The notes under the pieces were generated by a model, which worked only from the letters and a program-made list of their open reading frames with translations, had not been told where the DNA came from and searched no databases. From a bacterium (GTDB lineage: Bacteria > Elusimicrobiota > Elusimicrobia > Elusimicrobiales > UBA9959), in assembly GCA_021789695.1 (NCBI GenBank), contig JAJYJH010000002.1:105191-169190 (forward strand): a stretch of DNA of 64,000 bases, in the 5' to 3' direction. Position numbers and translations under genes: made by a program. Below are positions 9,094 through 17,670 of the stretch, one piece after another; position 1 is the stretch's first letter, and the number at the start of each line of letters is the position of its first letter.

Positions 9094-10596
9094 TCAGGAA
9101 AGTTTGTAAAGTTCAAGCGTCCCCGTCCTGCCCTTGAGCTGCGCCTTGCCCAGCGGCTCGAACGCGACCGAGCCGCCCAGCGAACCGCGCGCTTTTTCCG
9201 CGGCGGCGGCGCTGACGACGATATCGGTACCGAAGTCCTTGGCCTTGGACTGCAGGCGCGACGCTACGTTGACCGTGTCGCCGATAAAGGTGTACTCCAG
9301 CCGGGAGAAGGTCCCGATGTTGCCGGCCACCACCTTGCCGGCGTGTATGCCTATGCCGAAGTCCACCTTGACCGGCGTCTTGCCCGAGGCGTTGAACTCG
9401 GCCAGGTCGCGGCGCATGGCGGCCGCGCAGCGCACCGCGTCGGCCGCGTAGTCCGAGGAGCCCAGCCGCGGCGTGAACACGGCCATCACGGCGTCGCCGA
9501 TAAACTTGTTTATGACGCCGTTGTTCAGCGAAATGCCCGGAGTGATGTAACGGAAATAATTGTTAAGGAATTCCACGACCTCGGCGGCGCTCAGCCTCTC
9601 GGAAAGCGGCGTGAAGTTGCGGATGTCGCAGAACATCACCGCGGCCTCTATCGTCTCTCCGCCCAGAGAGACCCTGCGGTTCTTTATCAGTTCGCGCGCT
9701 ATTTCTATCGACATGTACTTACCGAAGGTGTCCCGCAATTCCTCGCGCTCTTTCAGGCCGTCCGCCATCTCGTTGAAGCCGGCCTTCAGGCGCGCCACCT
9801 CGTCCTGGAAATAGATGCGGGTCTTGGTAAAATCCCCGGAGGCCAGCCCGCGCATCCTGGAGATGAGCCCGTTCAGCGGGCGCTGCACGCCGTAGAACAC
9901 CACGCCCAGCCCTACGAGCAGCGTAAAAGAGCACATGAGCATGAGGCTGCTGAAGGCGGTGCTCCAAGCCTGCGGGGCGTTCCCGAAGCGGAACGCGGCC
10001 GCGGCCAGGGCGAAAGGCAGCAGCGCGCAGGACGCTATCAGCAGGGTCACTTTCCACCCCAGCGGTACCGAGAAGCCCGGGCGAAGCGAATGCAGTTCGT
10101 CCGTGTCGTAAAGCATTTCCATCAGCGCCCCGTTCCTGGACCTGATCCAGTCTATAATCGTGGGCAGCACCGCGAGCTGCGCGGCGAGCGAGATAGAGAA
10201 GGCCTCCAGCATGAACTCCCCGTAGTAGTTGCGCCGGAACATCGCCAGCAGGATGAAGGATGGCAAGGCCGAGATAACCAGAAGGGCTGCGGCATGGAGA
10301 TGTATCCTGCCGAAGCGCCGCCTCACCGTCTCCCGGAGTTCCGGGGACGGCCTCTTCTTGTACAGGATAGCGGGCCGCGCCCAGATATAGGCTATCAGGA
10401 ATACGGTGCCGGGCCCGAAAGAGCTGGCGCTGTGCAGGACCTTAACGGCGGCCGCCGAGTCCGTATGCAGGAAGGCGGCCGCGTACATGCGGACGAAGCT
10501 GTCCCCGAGCATACCAAGCCAGTAGGGGATGAAGGCAAAGGCCATCAGGCCGGCCGCCAGTTTTCCGTCTTTTTTTTCCGATTCCGTTCCCGCCAT
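9094..10596 (-). CDS. Membrane-bound class III adenylate cyclase with HAMP linker
   Basis: This predicted cAMP-forming enzyme has about six hydrophobic segments in residues 15-245, a HAMP-like linker (RPLNGLISRMRGLASGDF) and a class III catalytic domain from about residue 310. Metal Asp are in FCDIRNFT and FIGDAVMAVF. The Lys in NKFIGD and the GDTVNVASRL motif fit ATP specificity and a complete active site. I prefer ATG 10596, preceded by GAGGTGA; GTG 10602 would overlap the permease stop as GTGA. It lies between permease and xdhC in the same run, so cAMP signalling may be tied to substrate uptake or use; this is inference. Confidence 0.88.
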   Translation of the reverse strand: MAGTESEKKDGKLAAGLMAFAFIPYWLGMLGDSFVRMYAAAFLHTDSAAAVKVLHSASSFGPGTVFLIAYIWARPAILYKKRPSPELRETVRRRFGRIHLHAAALLVISALPSFILLAMFRRNYYGEFMLEAFSISLAAQLAVLPTIIDWIRSRNGALMEMLYDTDELHSLRPGFSVPLGWKVTLLIASCALLPFALAAAAFRFGNAPQAWSTAFSSLMLMCSFTLLVGLGVVFYGVQRPLNGLISRMRGLASGDFTKTRIYFQDEVARLKAGFNEMADGLKEREELRDTFGKYMSIEIARELIKNRRVSLGGETIEAAVMFCDIRNFTPLSERLSAAEVVEFLNNYFRYITPGISLNNGVINKFIGDAVMAVFTPRLGSSDYAADAVRCAAAMRRDLAEFNASGKTPVKVDFGIGIHAGKVVAGNIGTFSRLEYTFIGDTVNVASRLQSKAKDFGTDIVVSAAAAEKARGSLGGSVAFEPLGKAQLKGRTGTLELYKLS

Positions 10597-10598
10597 CG

Positions 10599-11831
10599 TC
10601 ACCTCAGGAAAAACCAGTATATTATGGCATTTATCAGCGTCAGCGGGACCCCGGCGCGCGCGAACTCGGCGAAGGTCAGGGTCTCCCCGGACTTCCTCTC
10701 CGCGCCCTGTATTATTATCACATTGCTGGCCGCCCCCAGTATGAACAGATTACCGGCGAAAGTGGAGGCCGCCGCCAGGGCCATAAGCGCCGGCGTGCCC
10801 GCGCCCGCCTGCTTCAGCAGGGGCAGGTAGAGGGCTACCAGCGGAACGTTGGAGATGAACTGGCTCAGCGACGCGCTGACCGCCATGACCACGCCAGGCG
10901 CCGTTATCCCGGCCCCGGAGCGGGCTATCAGGGACTGGAAGAAGCCGGTGTCCCAGGCGGAACGGGTCAGCACGAACATCCCGGCGAAGAAGGCCAACGT
11001 CCCCCAGTCTATCTTGCGCAGCAGCTCCATGCGGCGCGGGCTGAAGAGAAGGCCCGGGGCGGCCGCGGCCAGCGCTATCCACGTCAGGCTGAAATCCAGC
11101 GCGGGACTCGCCATGACCAGGAATATCTTGGCCGCTATGGCCAGTCCCAGCGTCCAGACAGTTACGCGCGCCAGGCGGGCCAGTTCCGCGTCGCCTACAG
11201 GCTCCTGCGAATGTTTCAGCTCCGCGGCCCCGAACTCGCCGCGGTAGAAATGCCTGACCACCAGGAAGACGGCGGCCAGGTTCAGCAGCGTCGGCAGGGC
11301 CAGGTACCGCAGGAAAGTGAGGAAGGGTGACGGTACCCCGCCCCTTACCGCCACCAGCAGGTTCTGCGGATTGCCAATGGGGCTCATCACGCTGCCCGTG
11401 GTTATGGAAAAGGCCAGCGCCAGCAGCAGAGGCTTGGAGGCGATGCCGTGCTTGCGAGCCAGCAGCAGCGCCACCGGCGTGCCTATCACGGCCAGCGTGT
11501 CGTTCATAAGCAGGGCCGAAGCCAGCCCCATGAAGACCACCAGCAGCAGGAGAAGTCCCTCCTCTGTGCGGGCGCGCTTGAAGACCTCGTATTCGGCGTG
11601 GGCCAGCCAGCCGCTGACCTCCAGCGCCTGGCCGGCCACGAACATACCAAACAGGAACAGCACGACGCCAGGGTCTACGGCTGCCAGCGCCGCTGCCGGC
11701 CTGATGTCTCCGGACAGCAGCACGGCGGCCGCCCCGGCGCACATCACCTGCCACATCGCGGGCCGGAAGCGCCCTACCCGCCGCACGGCTATCAGCAGGA
11801 AGACGGCTGCCAGGACCAGTAAGGGGAACAT
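10599..11831 (-). CDS. ArsB/NhaD-type (ion transporter superfamily) permease
   Basis: This is a polytopic membrane permease of about 410 aa with roughly 11-12 hydrophobic segments. Family signatures include LMNDTLAVIGTPVALLLA and SPIGNPQNLL in the first half and SQFISNVPLVALYLPLL in the second half; such paired motifs mark the citrate/ArsB/NhaD ion transporter superfamily. I start it at ATG 11831, since the open frame further upstream lies inside the mocA gene. Within the locus it is the best candidate for moving substrate or product, but anion, Na+/H+ or arsenite transport cannot be told apart from sequence. Confidence 0.8.
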   Translation of the reverse strand: MFPLLVLAAVFLLIAVRRVGRFRPAMWQVMCAGAAAVLLSGDIRPAAALAAVDPGVVLFLFGMFVAGQALEVSGWLAHAEYEVFKRARTEEGLLLLLVVFMGLASALLMNDTLAVIGTPVALLLARKHGIASKPLLLALAFSITTGSVMSPIGNPQNLLVAVRGGVPSPFLTFLRYLALPTLLNLAAVFLVVRHFYRGEFGAAELKHSQEPVGDAELARLARVTVWTLGLAIAAKIFLVMASPALDFSLTWIALAAAAPGLLFSPRRMELLRKIDWGTLAFFAGMFVLTRSAWDTGFFQSLIARSGAGITAPGVVMAVSASLSQFISNVPLVALYLPLLKQAGAGTPALMALAAASTFAGNLFILGAASNVIIIQGAERKSGETLTFAEFARAGVPLTLINAIIYWFFLR

Positions 11832-11854
11832 GTGGAATGGGCCGCCGGAGACCG

Positions 11855-12451
11855 CTATAGCAGGAGCGCGGCGTAATCCTCCGGAGTGTCGAAGTCCCGG
11901 ATTATCTCCGGGTCCTTCACGTCCAGGTCGGCCACTTTCACCGACGCATGGTGGGTTACCCAGTGCAGGCCTTTTTCCAGCGGACCCTCGAGGCACAGAT
12001 GTTTATGCGCGGCCGGGATGATTATCGGGTGGCCGCGCTTAAGTCTGGAATCGGATTTTCTCAGCGTCCTCGGAATCACCAGGAAATCCTTATTCTCGTC
12101 CCAGAACTCTATTATCCGCCTGTAGGTCTCCACCGGCACGGTGGGCTGGTCCGCGAGGCAGACCATATAGCCCTCCGCCAACTGCGAGACGTCTTTCAGG
12201 CCGACGCGCAGCGAGGAAAGCTGGCCGTGCTCCGGGTGTGGGTTAAGCGCCACTTTTTCCCCCGCAGGCGGCCAGCACGTCAATATTTCGCGCGAGGCGC
12301 TGCCCAGCACCACGACGCGGTCAGTGACGCCGGCCCTGCGCAGCGCCTCGCAGACATGTTCGATGAAAGGCTTCCTGTTCCACTGCAGCAGGGCCTTGGG
12401 ACGCCCCATCCTGGAGGAGTCCCCGGCCGCCAGAACTATCGCCGAGAGCAT
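11855..12451 (-). CDS. mocA: MocA-like molybdenum cofactor cytidylyltransferase
   Basis: This nucleotidyltransferase (198 aa) of the MobA-like fold probably converts Mo-molybdopterin to its cytosine dinucleotide form for XDH-family enzymes. Motifs: LAAGDSSRMGRPK at residues 7-19, NPHPEHGQLSSL near 70, LADQPTVP near 99, and GHPIIIP near 140, which fits the MocA branch. The gene ends 23 bases before the permease start and begins 1 base after the pfk stop. With XdhC and two hydroxylases in one run, a cofactor role is well supported. A GTP-using MobA or a sugar nucleotidyltransferase is less likely. Confidence 0.85.
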   Translation of the reverse strand: MLSAIVLAAGDSSRMGRPKALLQWNRKPFIEHVCEALRRAGVTDRVVVLGSASREILTCWPPAGEKVALNPHPEHGQLSSLRVGLKDVSQLAEGYMVCLADQPTVPVETYRRIIEFWDENKDFLVIPRTLRKSDSRLKRGHPIIIPAAHKHLCLEGPLEKGLHWVTHHASVKVADLDVKDPEIIRDFDTPEDYAALLL

Positions 12452-12452
12452 A

Positions 12453-13565
12453 CTAGTCCCCGAAGCTGATTCCGAGGGTACGCGCGGTCAGCACGGTATC
12501 GCAGTCAAGCGGCACGGTCTTCATGCGGCCTGAGACCTCCTTCAGAGGAACGTAACGCACCTGCGGGGGGTCCAGCGCGACCATCACCCCGCTGCGGCCC
12601 TCAGCCAGCGCCCGCACGGCGGCAGCGCCGAAACGGAGCGAAAGAAGGCGGTCGAAAGTGGTGGGGCTGCCGCCGCGCTGCAGGTGGCCAAGCACCACGG
12701 TGCGGCATTCCTTGCCGGTCAGGGCTTCCAGTTCCCCTGCCGCGCGCTCGCCGGCGCCGCCCAGTTTGTCGGCGCGCCCAAGCTCGCGCGAAACCACGGA
12801 ATACCCGCCGTCCCTGGGTTTAGCCCCCTCGGCCACCACCACGATGCCGAAATGCTTGCCAAAACTCTCCATGTCCCCTATCTTCGAGGCCACCTTGCGG
12901 ATGTCGTAGGGAATTTCCGGGATAAGTATAGCGTCGGCCGTGCCCGAGACTCCGGAGTTGAGCGCTATCCAGCCGGCGTAGCGTCCCATCACCTCCACCA
13001 CCATCACGCGGCGGTGGGCCTCGGCCGTGGAGTGAAGCCTGTCCAGACATTCCGTGGCGAACGAGACCGCGCTGTCGAAGCCGAACGTCGCCACGGTCTT
13101 CTCCAGATCGTTGTCTATGGTCTTAGGCACGCCGACCACGCGCAGGCCTTTCTCGGCGAGCGCGTTGGCGATGGCCAGCGAACCATCTCCCCCTATGGCC
13201 ACCAGCGCGTCAATCTTCCGCTTCCGGAAAGCCGCCGCCAGCTCGCCAGAGCGGTCCTTTTCGCGCCATTTGCCGTCGCGCCCTTTGACCGGGTATTTGA
13301 GCGGGTTCCCCTTGTTGGTCGTGCCCAGTATCGTGCCGCCCAGATGCGTGATGCCGCGCACGCTGCGGCGGTGCAGTTGCACCAGCCCGCCGTCGGGATA
13401 GTCCTCTGGGTTCAACATCCCGTTGTACCCGTCCCTGATGCCGAAGACCTCCCAGTCCCTGTTGCGCGCCGCTATCACGGCCGCGCGGATCACGGCGTTC
13501 AGCCCTGGCGCGTCCCCGCCGCCGGTGCTGAGCGCTATTCTTTTTATCTTCTTTCGCGCCGGCAT
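12453..13565 (-). CDS. pfkA: 6-phosphofructokinase, GGDGS/PKTIDND subtype
   Basis: This PfkA-family kinase (370 aa) phosphorylates fructose-6-phosphate to fructose-1,6-bisphosphate. It shows STGGGDAPGLNAV at the N-terminus, IGGDGS near residue 124 and PKTIDND near residue 147. MGRYAGWIA and HLQRGGSPT complete the substrate site. Gly in GGDGS is the ATP-type residue, while Lys in PKTIDND is shared with PPi enzymes; plant and cyanobacterial PFKs also show this pair. ATP (or ADP) use is therefore more likely than PPi. It is unexpected inside a purine/molybdenum operon and may be co-transcribed only for expression level. Confidence 0.92.
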   Translation of the reverse strand: MPARKKIKRIALSTGGGDAPGLNAVIRAAVIAARNRDWEVFGIRDGYNGMLNPEDYPDGGLVQLHRRSVRGITHLGGTILGTTNKGNPLKYPVKGRDGKWREKDRSGELAAAFRKRKIDALVAIGGDGSLAIANALAEKGLRVVGVPKTIDNDLEKTVATFGFDSAVSFATECLDRLHSTAEAHRRVMVVEVMGRYAGWIALNSGVSGTADAILIPEIPYDIRKVASKIGDMESFGKHFGIVVVAEGAKPRDGGYSVVSRELGRADKLGGAGERAAGELEALTGKECRTVVLGHLQRGGSPTTFDRLLSLRFGAAAVRALAEGRSGVMVALDPPQVRYVPLKEVSGRMKTVPLDCDTVLTARTLGISFGD

Positions 13566-13581
13566 GACACCCCCGTGACGT

Positions 13582-14955
13582 TCATATCCCGGCCTTCCTG
13601 TAGAGGGAAGCCGCGGCCCTGGCGGCGCGCTTCGTCAACTTGCGCTCATCCACGCTCACCAGGCGGCCGTTCTTCACCACAACCTTGCCGTTGACTATGG
13701 TGTACTTTGTGCGGTGCGAGGCGCCGCAGAAGAGCAGCGAGGCTAGCGGGTCGCTGTGGGAGCCGATGAAGTCCAGGCCGCTCACGTCGAAGACGGCTAT
13801 GTCCGCGGCCTTGCCCGGCTCTATGGAGCCGATATCGGAACGGCCCAGCACCGCGGCGCCGTCGCGCGTGGCCAGTGCCAGCGCCTTGCGGGCCGGCATC
13901 GCTTTCACGTTATCCAGGCGGTGCACCAGCATACACTGGCGCGCCTCGCCCAGCATGTCCGAGGAATCGTTGGAAGCGGAGCCGTCCACACCCAACCCCA
14001 CGGGCACGTTGTGCCGCAGGAACATGGGTATCGGGGCTATGCCGGAACCCAGCCGCAGGTTGGAGCACGGACAGTGCGCCACGCCGGTGCGGGTCTTCCC
14101 CATCCTCTTCGCCTCGGCCTCATTGATGTAGACGCAGTGCGCGAACCAGGCGTTGCCCTCCTCCACCCAGCCTACGGACTCCATGTACTCGAGCGGCCGC
14201 ATCCTGAAGAGCTTTTTACAGAAGGCCTCCTCGTCCCTGGTCTCGGCCAGGTGGGTGTGCATGCGCACGCCCCATTTTTTGGCCATTTCGGCGGTGATCT
14301 TCAGCAACTCCGTCGTGACCGAGAAAGGAGAGCACGGTGCCATCGCCACATGCGTCATCGCGAACTTCTGCCTGCCGTGGAATTTATTTATCAGCCGTTC
14401 GCAGTCCTTTAGGATAAAATCCTCTTTCTGCACCACCGAATCCGGCGGCAGGCCGCCCTTGGAGCGGCCCCGCGACATGGAACCGCGCGTGGCGGTGAAG
14501 CGTATCCCCAGTTCGCGCGCGGCCTCTATCTGCGTGTCTATGAAGAAACCGCTATCCTTCTCAGGGAACAGGTAAAGGTGGTCGGAGCTCGTAGTGCAGC
14601 CGGTCAGCAACAACTCGCCCAACCCAGCCTGCGTGCTCGCGTAGATCGCCTCGGGATTTACGCGCTTCCAGATCTCGTAGAGATAGACCAGCCAGTCGAA
14701 AAGTTCGGCGTCCTGCACCTTAGGCAGGTTGCGCGTCAGCGTCTGGTAAAGGTGGTGGTGGGTGTTAACCATGCCGGGCATCACCACGCAGCCTTTCGCG
14801 TCTATGACGGTATCGGCCTTTACCTTGAGCCCCTTGCCGACCTTCTTTATCTCCGGCCCCTCGATGTATACGTCTCCCCCCTTGATCTCGCGGCCGGCGC
14901 TGTCCATAGTCGCCAGCACCAGCGCGTTCTTTATGAGAAGGGTTCTAGGTCGCAT
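13582..14955 (-). CDS. 8-oxoguanine deaminase-like aminohydrolase
   Basis: This metal-dependent aminohydrolase (457 aa) of the TrzA/AtzA/SsnA group is closest in motifs to 8-oxoguanine deaminase. Zn ligands are expected in NTHHHLYQTL near residue 66, in HTHLAETRDEE near 237, in HCVYINEAE near 275 and at VDGSASNDSSD near 325. DAELFDWLVYLYEIW is a family segment. ATG 14955 has GGAGG five bases upstream; a TTG at 14958 is less likely. It is the first gene of the minus-strand run from a promoter at about 14990. A purine or pyrimidine amine substrate fits the neighbours; the exact compound is inferred. Confidence 0.82.
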   Translation of the reverse strand: MRPRTLLIKNALVLATMDSAGREIKGGDVYIEGPEIKKVGKGLKVKADTVIDAKGCVVMPGMVNTHHHLYQTLTRNLPKVQDAELFDWLVYLYEIWKRVNPEAIYASTQAGLGELLLTGCTTSSDHLYLFPEKDSGFFIDTQIEAARELGIRFTATRGSMSRGRSKGGLPPDSVVQKEDFILKDCERLINKFHGRQKFAMTHVAMAPCSPFSVTTELLKITAEMAKKWGVRMHTHLAETRDEEAFCKKLFRMRPLEYMESVGWVEEGNAWFAHCVYINEAEAKRMGKTRTGVAHCPCSNLRLGSGIAPIPMFLRHNVPVGLGVDGSASNDSSDMLGEARQCMLVHRLDNVKAMPARKALALATRDGAAVLGRSDIGSIEPGKAADIAVFDVSGLDFIGSHSDPLASLLFCGASHRTKYTIVNGKVVVKNGRLVSVDERKLTKRAARAAASLYRKAGI

Positions 14956-14985
14956 CAAGGCCTCCGGAATCCAAGCGTTTCGAGT

Positions 14986-14991
14986 ATTATA
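14986..14991 (-). promoter_or_regulatory. Probable promoter (-10 TATAAT) of the purine/Mo-hydroxylase run
   Basis: A perfect TATAAT lies on the minus strand about 30 bases before ATG 14955. No good -35 hexamer is found at 16-18 bases; the upstream stretch is the AT-rich end of the kinase fragment. It would drive the whole minus run toward the left edge. Confidence 0.5.
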
Positions 14992-15010
14992 GTAAAATCA
15001 AATAATCGCT

Positions 15011-15120
15011 ATGCTCAATCCCGGCGACAAGATCGGCCAGTATTCCGTAAACGCGAAGATAGGCCGCGGCGGCATGGGCGTGGTTACAAGGCTCACGACG
15101 CGACGCTGAAGCGCGGCGGC
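15011..15120 (+). pseudogene. Serine/threonine protein kinase N-terminal remnant, frameshifted
   Basis: Reading from ATG 15011 gives GDKIGQYS, then the glycine-rich loop IGRGGMGVV. The frame then breaks near base 15084. Shifting by one base restores YKAHDATLKR, the usual continuation of Hanks-type kinases (GMGVVYKAHD). After that no kinase sequence follows, so the catalytic Lys and all later motifs are missing. This is about 35 codons of a decayed or truncated kinase gene. It occupies the divergent gap between the two purine-locus operons. I consider a functional peptide unlikely. Confidence 0.75.
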
Positions 15121-15167
15121 GCATCCGATAAGGACCGGGGGCGCTCTGATATTTTTTCTTGAAAAGT

Positions 15168-15175
15168 TATAAAAT
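15168..15175 (+). promoter_or_regulatory. AT-rich -10-like element before the PreTA-like gene
   Basis: TATAAAAT lies 33 bases before ATG 15208 in a locally AT-rich strip. No convincing -35 hexamer is placed correctly. It is the only promoter-like site between the kinase remnant and the gene. Confidence 0.35.
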
Positions 15176-15207
15176 AAAGACATGAACATCGCAGACAGGA
15201 GCGCCAC

Positions 15208-17664
15208 ATGAAGCAGAGCATCCAGTTCCTTTCCGACGCGCAGCTGAAGTCCGAGGCCGAGCGCTGCCTCTACTGCGAGGACAAGCCTTGCCAGAAGGCC
15301 TGCCCCGCCGACTGCTCCCCGGCCGATTTCATCATGGCCGCGCGCCAGGCGGAGAAGTCGGACTTCAAGCGCTCCGCCGCGCTGATCATGGGGCACAACA
15401 CCTTCGGCGGCGTCTGCGGCGCGGTCTGCCCCGACTGGTTCTGCGTGAAGGCCTGCTCGCGCAAGCTCTTCGACAACCCCATCAATATCCCCGCCGTGCA
15501 AGCGACCGTGGTGCAGAAAGCCAAGGAACTGAGCGCCATGCCCAGGTTCAAAAAGGCCAGGCCCAACGGTAAGAAAGTAGCGGTGATCGGCGCCGGCCCG
15601 GCCGGCCTTTCGGCCGCAGGCACGCTGGCGCAACTGGGCTACAAAGTGGAGATACTGGAAAAAGACCAGCAGGCCGGCGGAGCCTGCAATCTTATTCCCG
15701 ACGCGCGCTTTCCGAAGGAAGTGCTGCGCACGGAGATAGAATGGGTAAAGTCGCTCGGCGACATAACGATCAAGACCGGCTCCGCCGTGAAGGACCCGGC
15801 CGCGCTGCTCAAGAAGTACGATTCGGTGATAGTGACCGCCGGCGTAGAGGAGCAGCTGAAGCTGCGCATCGAGAACGAAGAGCTAGGCGTGGAAGGCCTG
15901 GAGTACCTGCGCAACACCGGCAAGTACAAAGTCAAGGGCAGGAATGTAGCGGTCATCGGTGGCGGCGCCGTGGCCGCCGACTGCGCGATGAAGGCGCTGG
16001 AGCGCGGCGCCGCCCGCGCGGAGATCTTCACCCGCAAGAACATAGGAGACATACAGCTGCCCGAGCACGAGCTCAGGGACATCCTGAAGGCCGGCGTCAA
16101 CATCAACGGCCGCTCCCGCATTACCGGGATCATTAGGGGTGGAAAGGGAATAAAGATAGTCCGCCTCGACGACAAGGCCAAAGATATCCCCGGCACGGAG
16201 CAGGTCCGCACGGACGTGCAGTTCACCGTGCTCGCCATCAAGAACATCCCCGTCTTCGAGGACAGGAAACAGAAAGGCGTGTTTCTGGCCGGCGACTGCC
16301 GCAACGGAGCGGCCACCGTGGTGGAAGGCACCGCCTCCGCCAAGAACGCCGCGATGCAAGCCCACGCCTGGATGCAGGGTAAAAAAGCCCCGGCCATCCC
16401 GGACAACAAGAAGAGCCACGTCATCCTGGCCGGCCGCGACCTCAGGCCGGTGGACCTTGCCACCGATTTCTTCGGCCGCAAGCTGAAGTCACCGTTCATC
16501 ATCTCCGCCTCCCCACACTCCGACGGCTACGACCAGGTAAAGCGCGCCTACGAGGCCGGCTGGCCCGGCGTCGTGATGAAGACCGCTTTCGACGGACTGC
16601 ACATTCATATTCCGTCAGAATACATGGTGACCTTCACCGGCAGCACCTACGGCAACTCGGATAACGTCTCCGGCCACCCGCTGGACCGCGTCTGCAAAGA
16701 GGTGGCGCGCCTCGTGAAGGACTACCCGGACCGCCTGACCGCCGCCTCCACCGGCGGCCCGGTGACCGGCAACGACGAGCACGACCGCAAGGGCTGGCAG
16801 ACCAACACGCTTAAACTCGAGAAAGCCGGCGCGATGGCGATAGAATACTCGCTGTCCTGCCCGCAGGGCGGCGACGGCACCAAGGGCGACATAGTCTCGC
16901 AGGACCCGGAACTCGCGGCCAAAATCATAGGCTGGGTGATGGAAGTCTCCGACCCGGAGATACCGAAGCTCTTCAAGCTGACCGGCGCGGTCACCGCCAT
17001 CTGGCAGGTGGTCAACGCGATAAAACAGGTCTACGCGAAATACCCGCACAAGAAGGCCGGCATAACGCTCGCGAACTCTTTCCCGGCACTCGCCTTCCGC
17101 AAGCGCCTCTCTGGCAAGGGCGACTGGGAAGAGGGCATGATAGTGGGCATGAGCGGCGAGGGCGTGGCCCCGATCAGCAACCTGACCATCTCCAAAGCGG
17201 TCAACCTCGGCGTACCGATCTCCGGCAACGGCGGCCCTATGGACTACAAGGCGGCGGCGCAGTTCCTGGCGCTCGGCGCCAAGTCCGTGCAGTTCTGCAC
17301 CGTCGTGATGAAATACGGCTTCGGCGTGATAGGGGAGTTAGAGAGCGGCCTCAGCCACATGCTGGAGGAAAAGGGCTACAAGTCCGTAGGCGAATTCATC
17401 GGCTGCGCGCTGCCGCACCCCGTCACCAGCTTCCCGGACCTCACTCCGGTCAAGAACATCCCGTCGGTGGACGCGGACCTCTGCCGCCACTGCGGCAACT
17501 GCGAGCGCTGCGGCTACCTGGCCGTGAAGCTCGACGGCCAGAAGGTGCCGCAGTTCGACGCGTCCAAGTGCATAGGCTGCTCGCTGTGCGTGAAAAAGTG
17601 CTTCTCCGGAGCGCTGAAGATGCGCCGGCGCACCGCGGCCGAACTCAAGGCCTGCCCAGAATAG
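15208..17664 (+). CDS. PreT-PreA (dihydropyrimidine dehydrogenase-like) fused Fe-S flavoprotein
   Basis: This 818-aa protein has the domain order of mammalian dihydropyrimidine dehydrogenase. An N-terminal Fe-S domain uses Cys at 20, 23, 28 and 32. FAD and NAD(P) Rossmann folds follow (IGAGPAG near 128, VIGGGAVAADCA near 248), then an FMN TIM barrel from about 415 to 715, then a C-terminal ferredoxin from about 755. The barrel has LSCPQGGDGTKG near 549, but the tract that reads ACGQDPEL in pig DPD reads IVSQDPEL here, so the catalytic Cys is absent. The first C-terminal cluster motif has CxxCxxCxxC spacing. AGGAG precedes ATG by 7 bases. Being next to an SsnA-like gene also recalls YgfK of E. 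coli. Substrate is uncertain. Confidence 0.85.
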   Translation: MKQSIQFLSDAQLKSEAERCLYCEDKPCQKACPADCSPADFIMAARQAEKSDFKRSAALIMGHNTFGGVCGAVCPDWFCVKACSRKLFDNPINIPAVQATVVQKAKELSAMPRFKKARPNGKKVAVIGAGPAGLSAAGTLAQLGYKVEILEKDQQAGGACNLIPDARFPKEVLRTEIEWVKSLGDITIKTGSAVKDPAALLKKYDSVIVTAGVEEQLKLRIENEELGVEGLEYLRNTGKYKVKGRNVAVIGGGAVAADCAMKALERGAARAEIFTRKNIGDIQLPEHELRDILKAGVNINGRSRITGIIRGGKGIKIVRLDDKAKDIPGTEQVRTDVQFTVLAIKNIPVFEDRKQKGVFLAGDCRNGAATVVEGTASAKNAAMQAHAWMQGKKAPAIPDNKKSHVILAGRDLRPVDLATDFFGRKLKSPFIISASPHSDGYDQVKRAYEAGWPGVVMKTAFDGLHIHIPSEYMVTFTGSTYGNSDNVSGHPLDRVCKEVARLVKDYPDRLTAASTGGPVTGNDEHDRKGWQTNTLKLEKAGAMAIEYSLSCPQGGDGTKGDIVSQDPELAAKIIGWVMEVSDPEIPKLFKLTGAVTAIWQVVNAIKQVYAKYPHKKAGITLANSFPALAFRKRLSGKGDWEEGMIVGMSGEGVAPISNLTISKAVNLGVPISGNGGPMDYKAAAQFLALGAKSVQFCTVVMKYGFGVIGELESGLSHMLEEKGYKSVGEFIGCALPHPVTSFPDLTPVKNIPSVDADLCRHCGNCERCGYLAVKLDGQKVPQFDASKCIGCSLCVKKCFSGALKMRRRTAAELKACPE

Positions 17665-17670
17665 GATATC

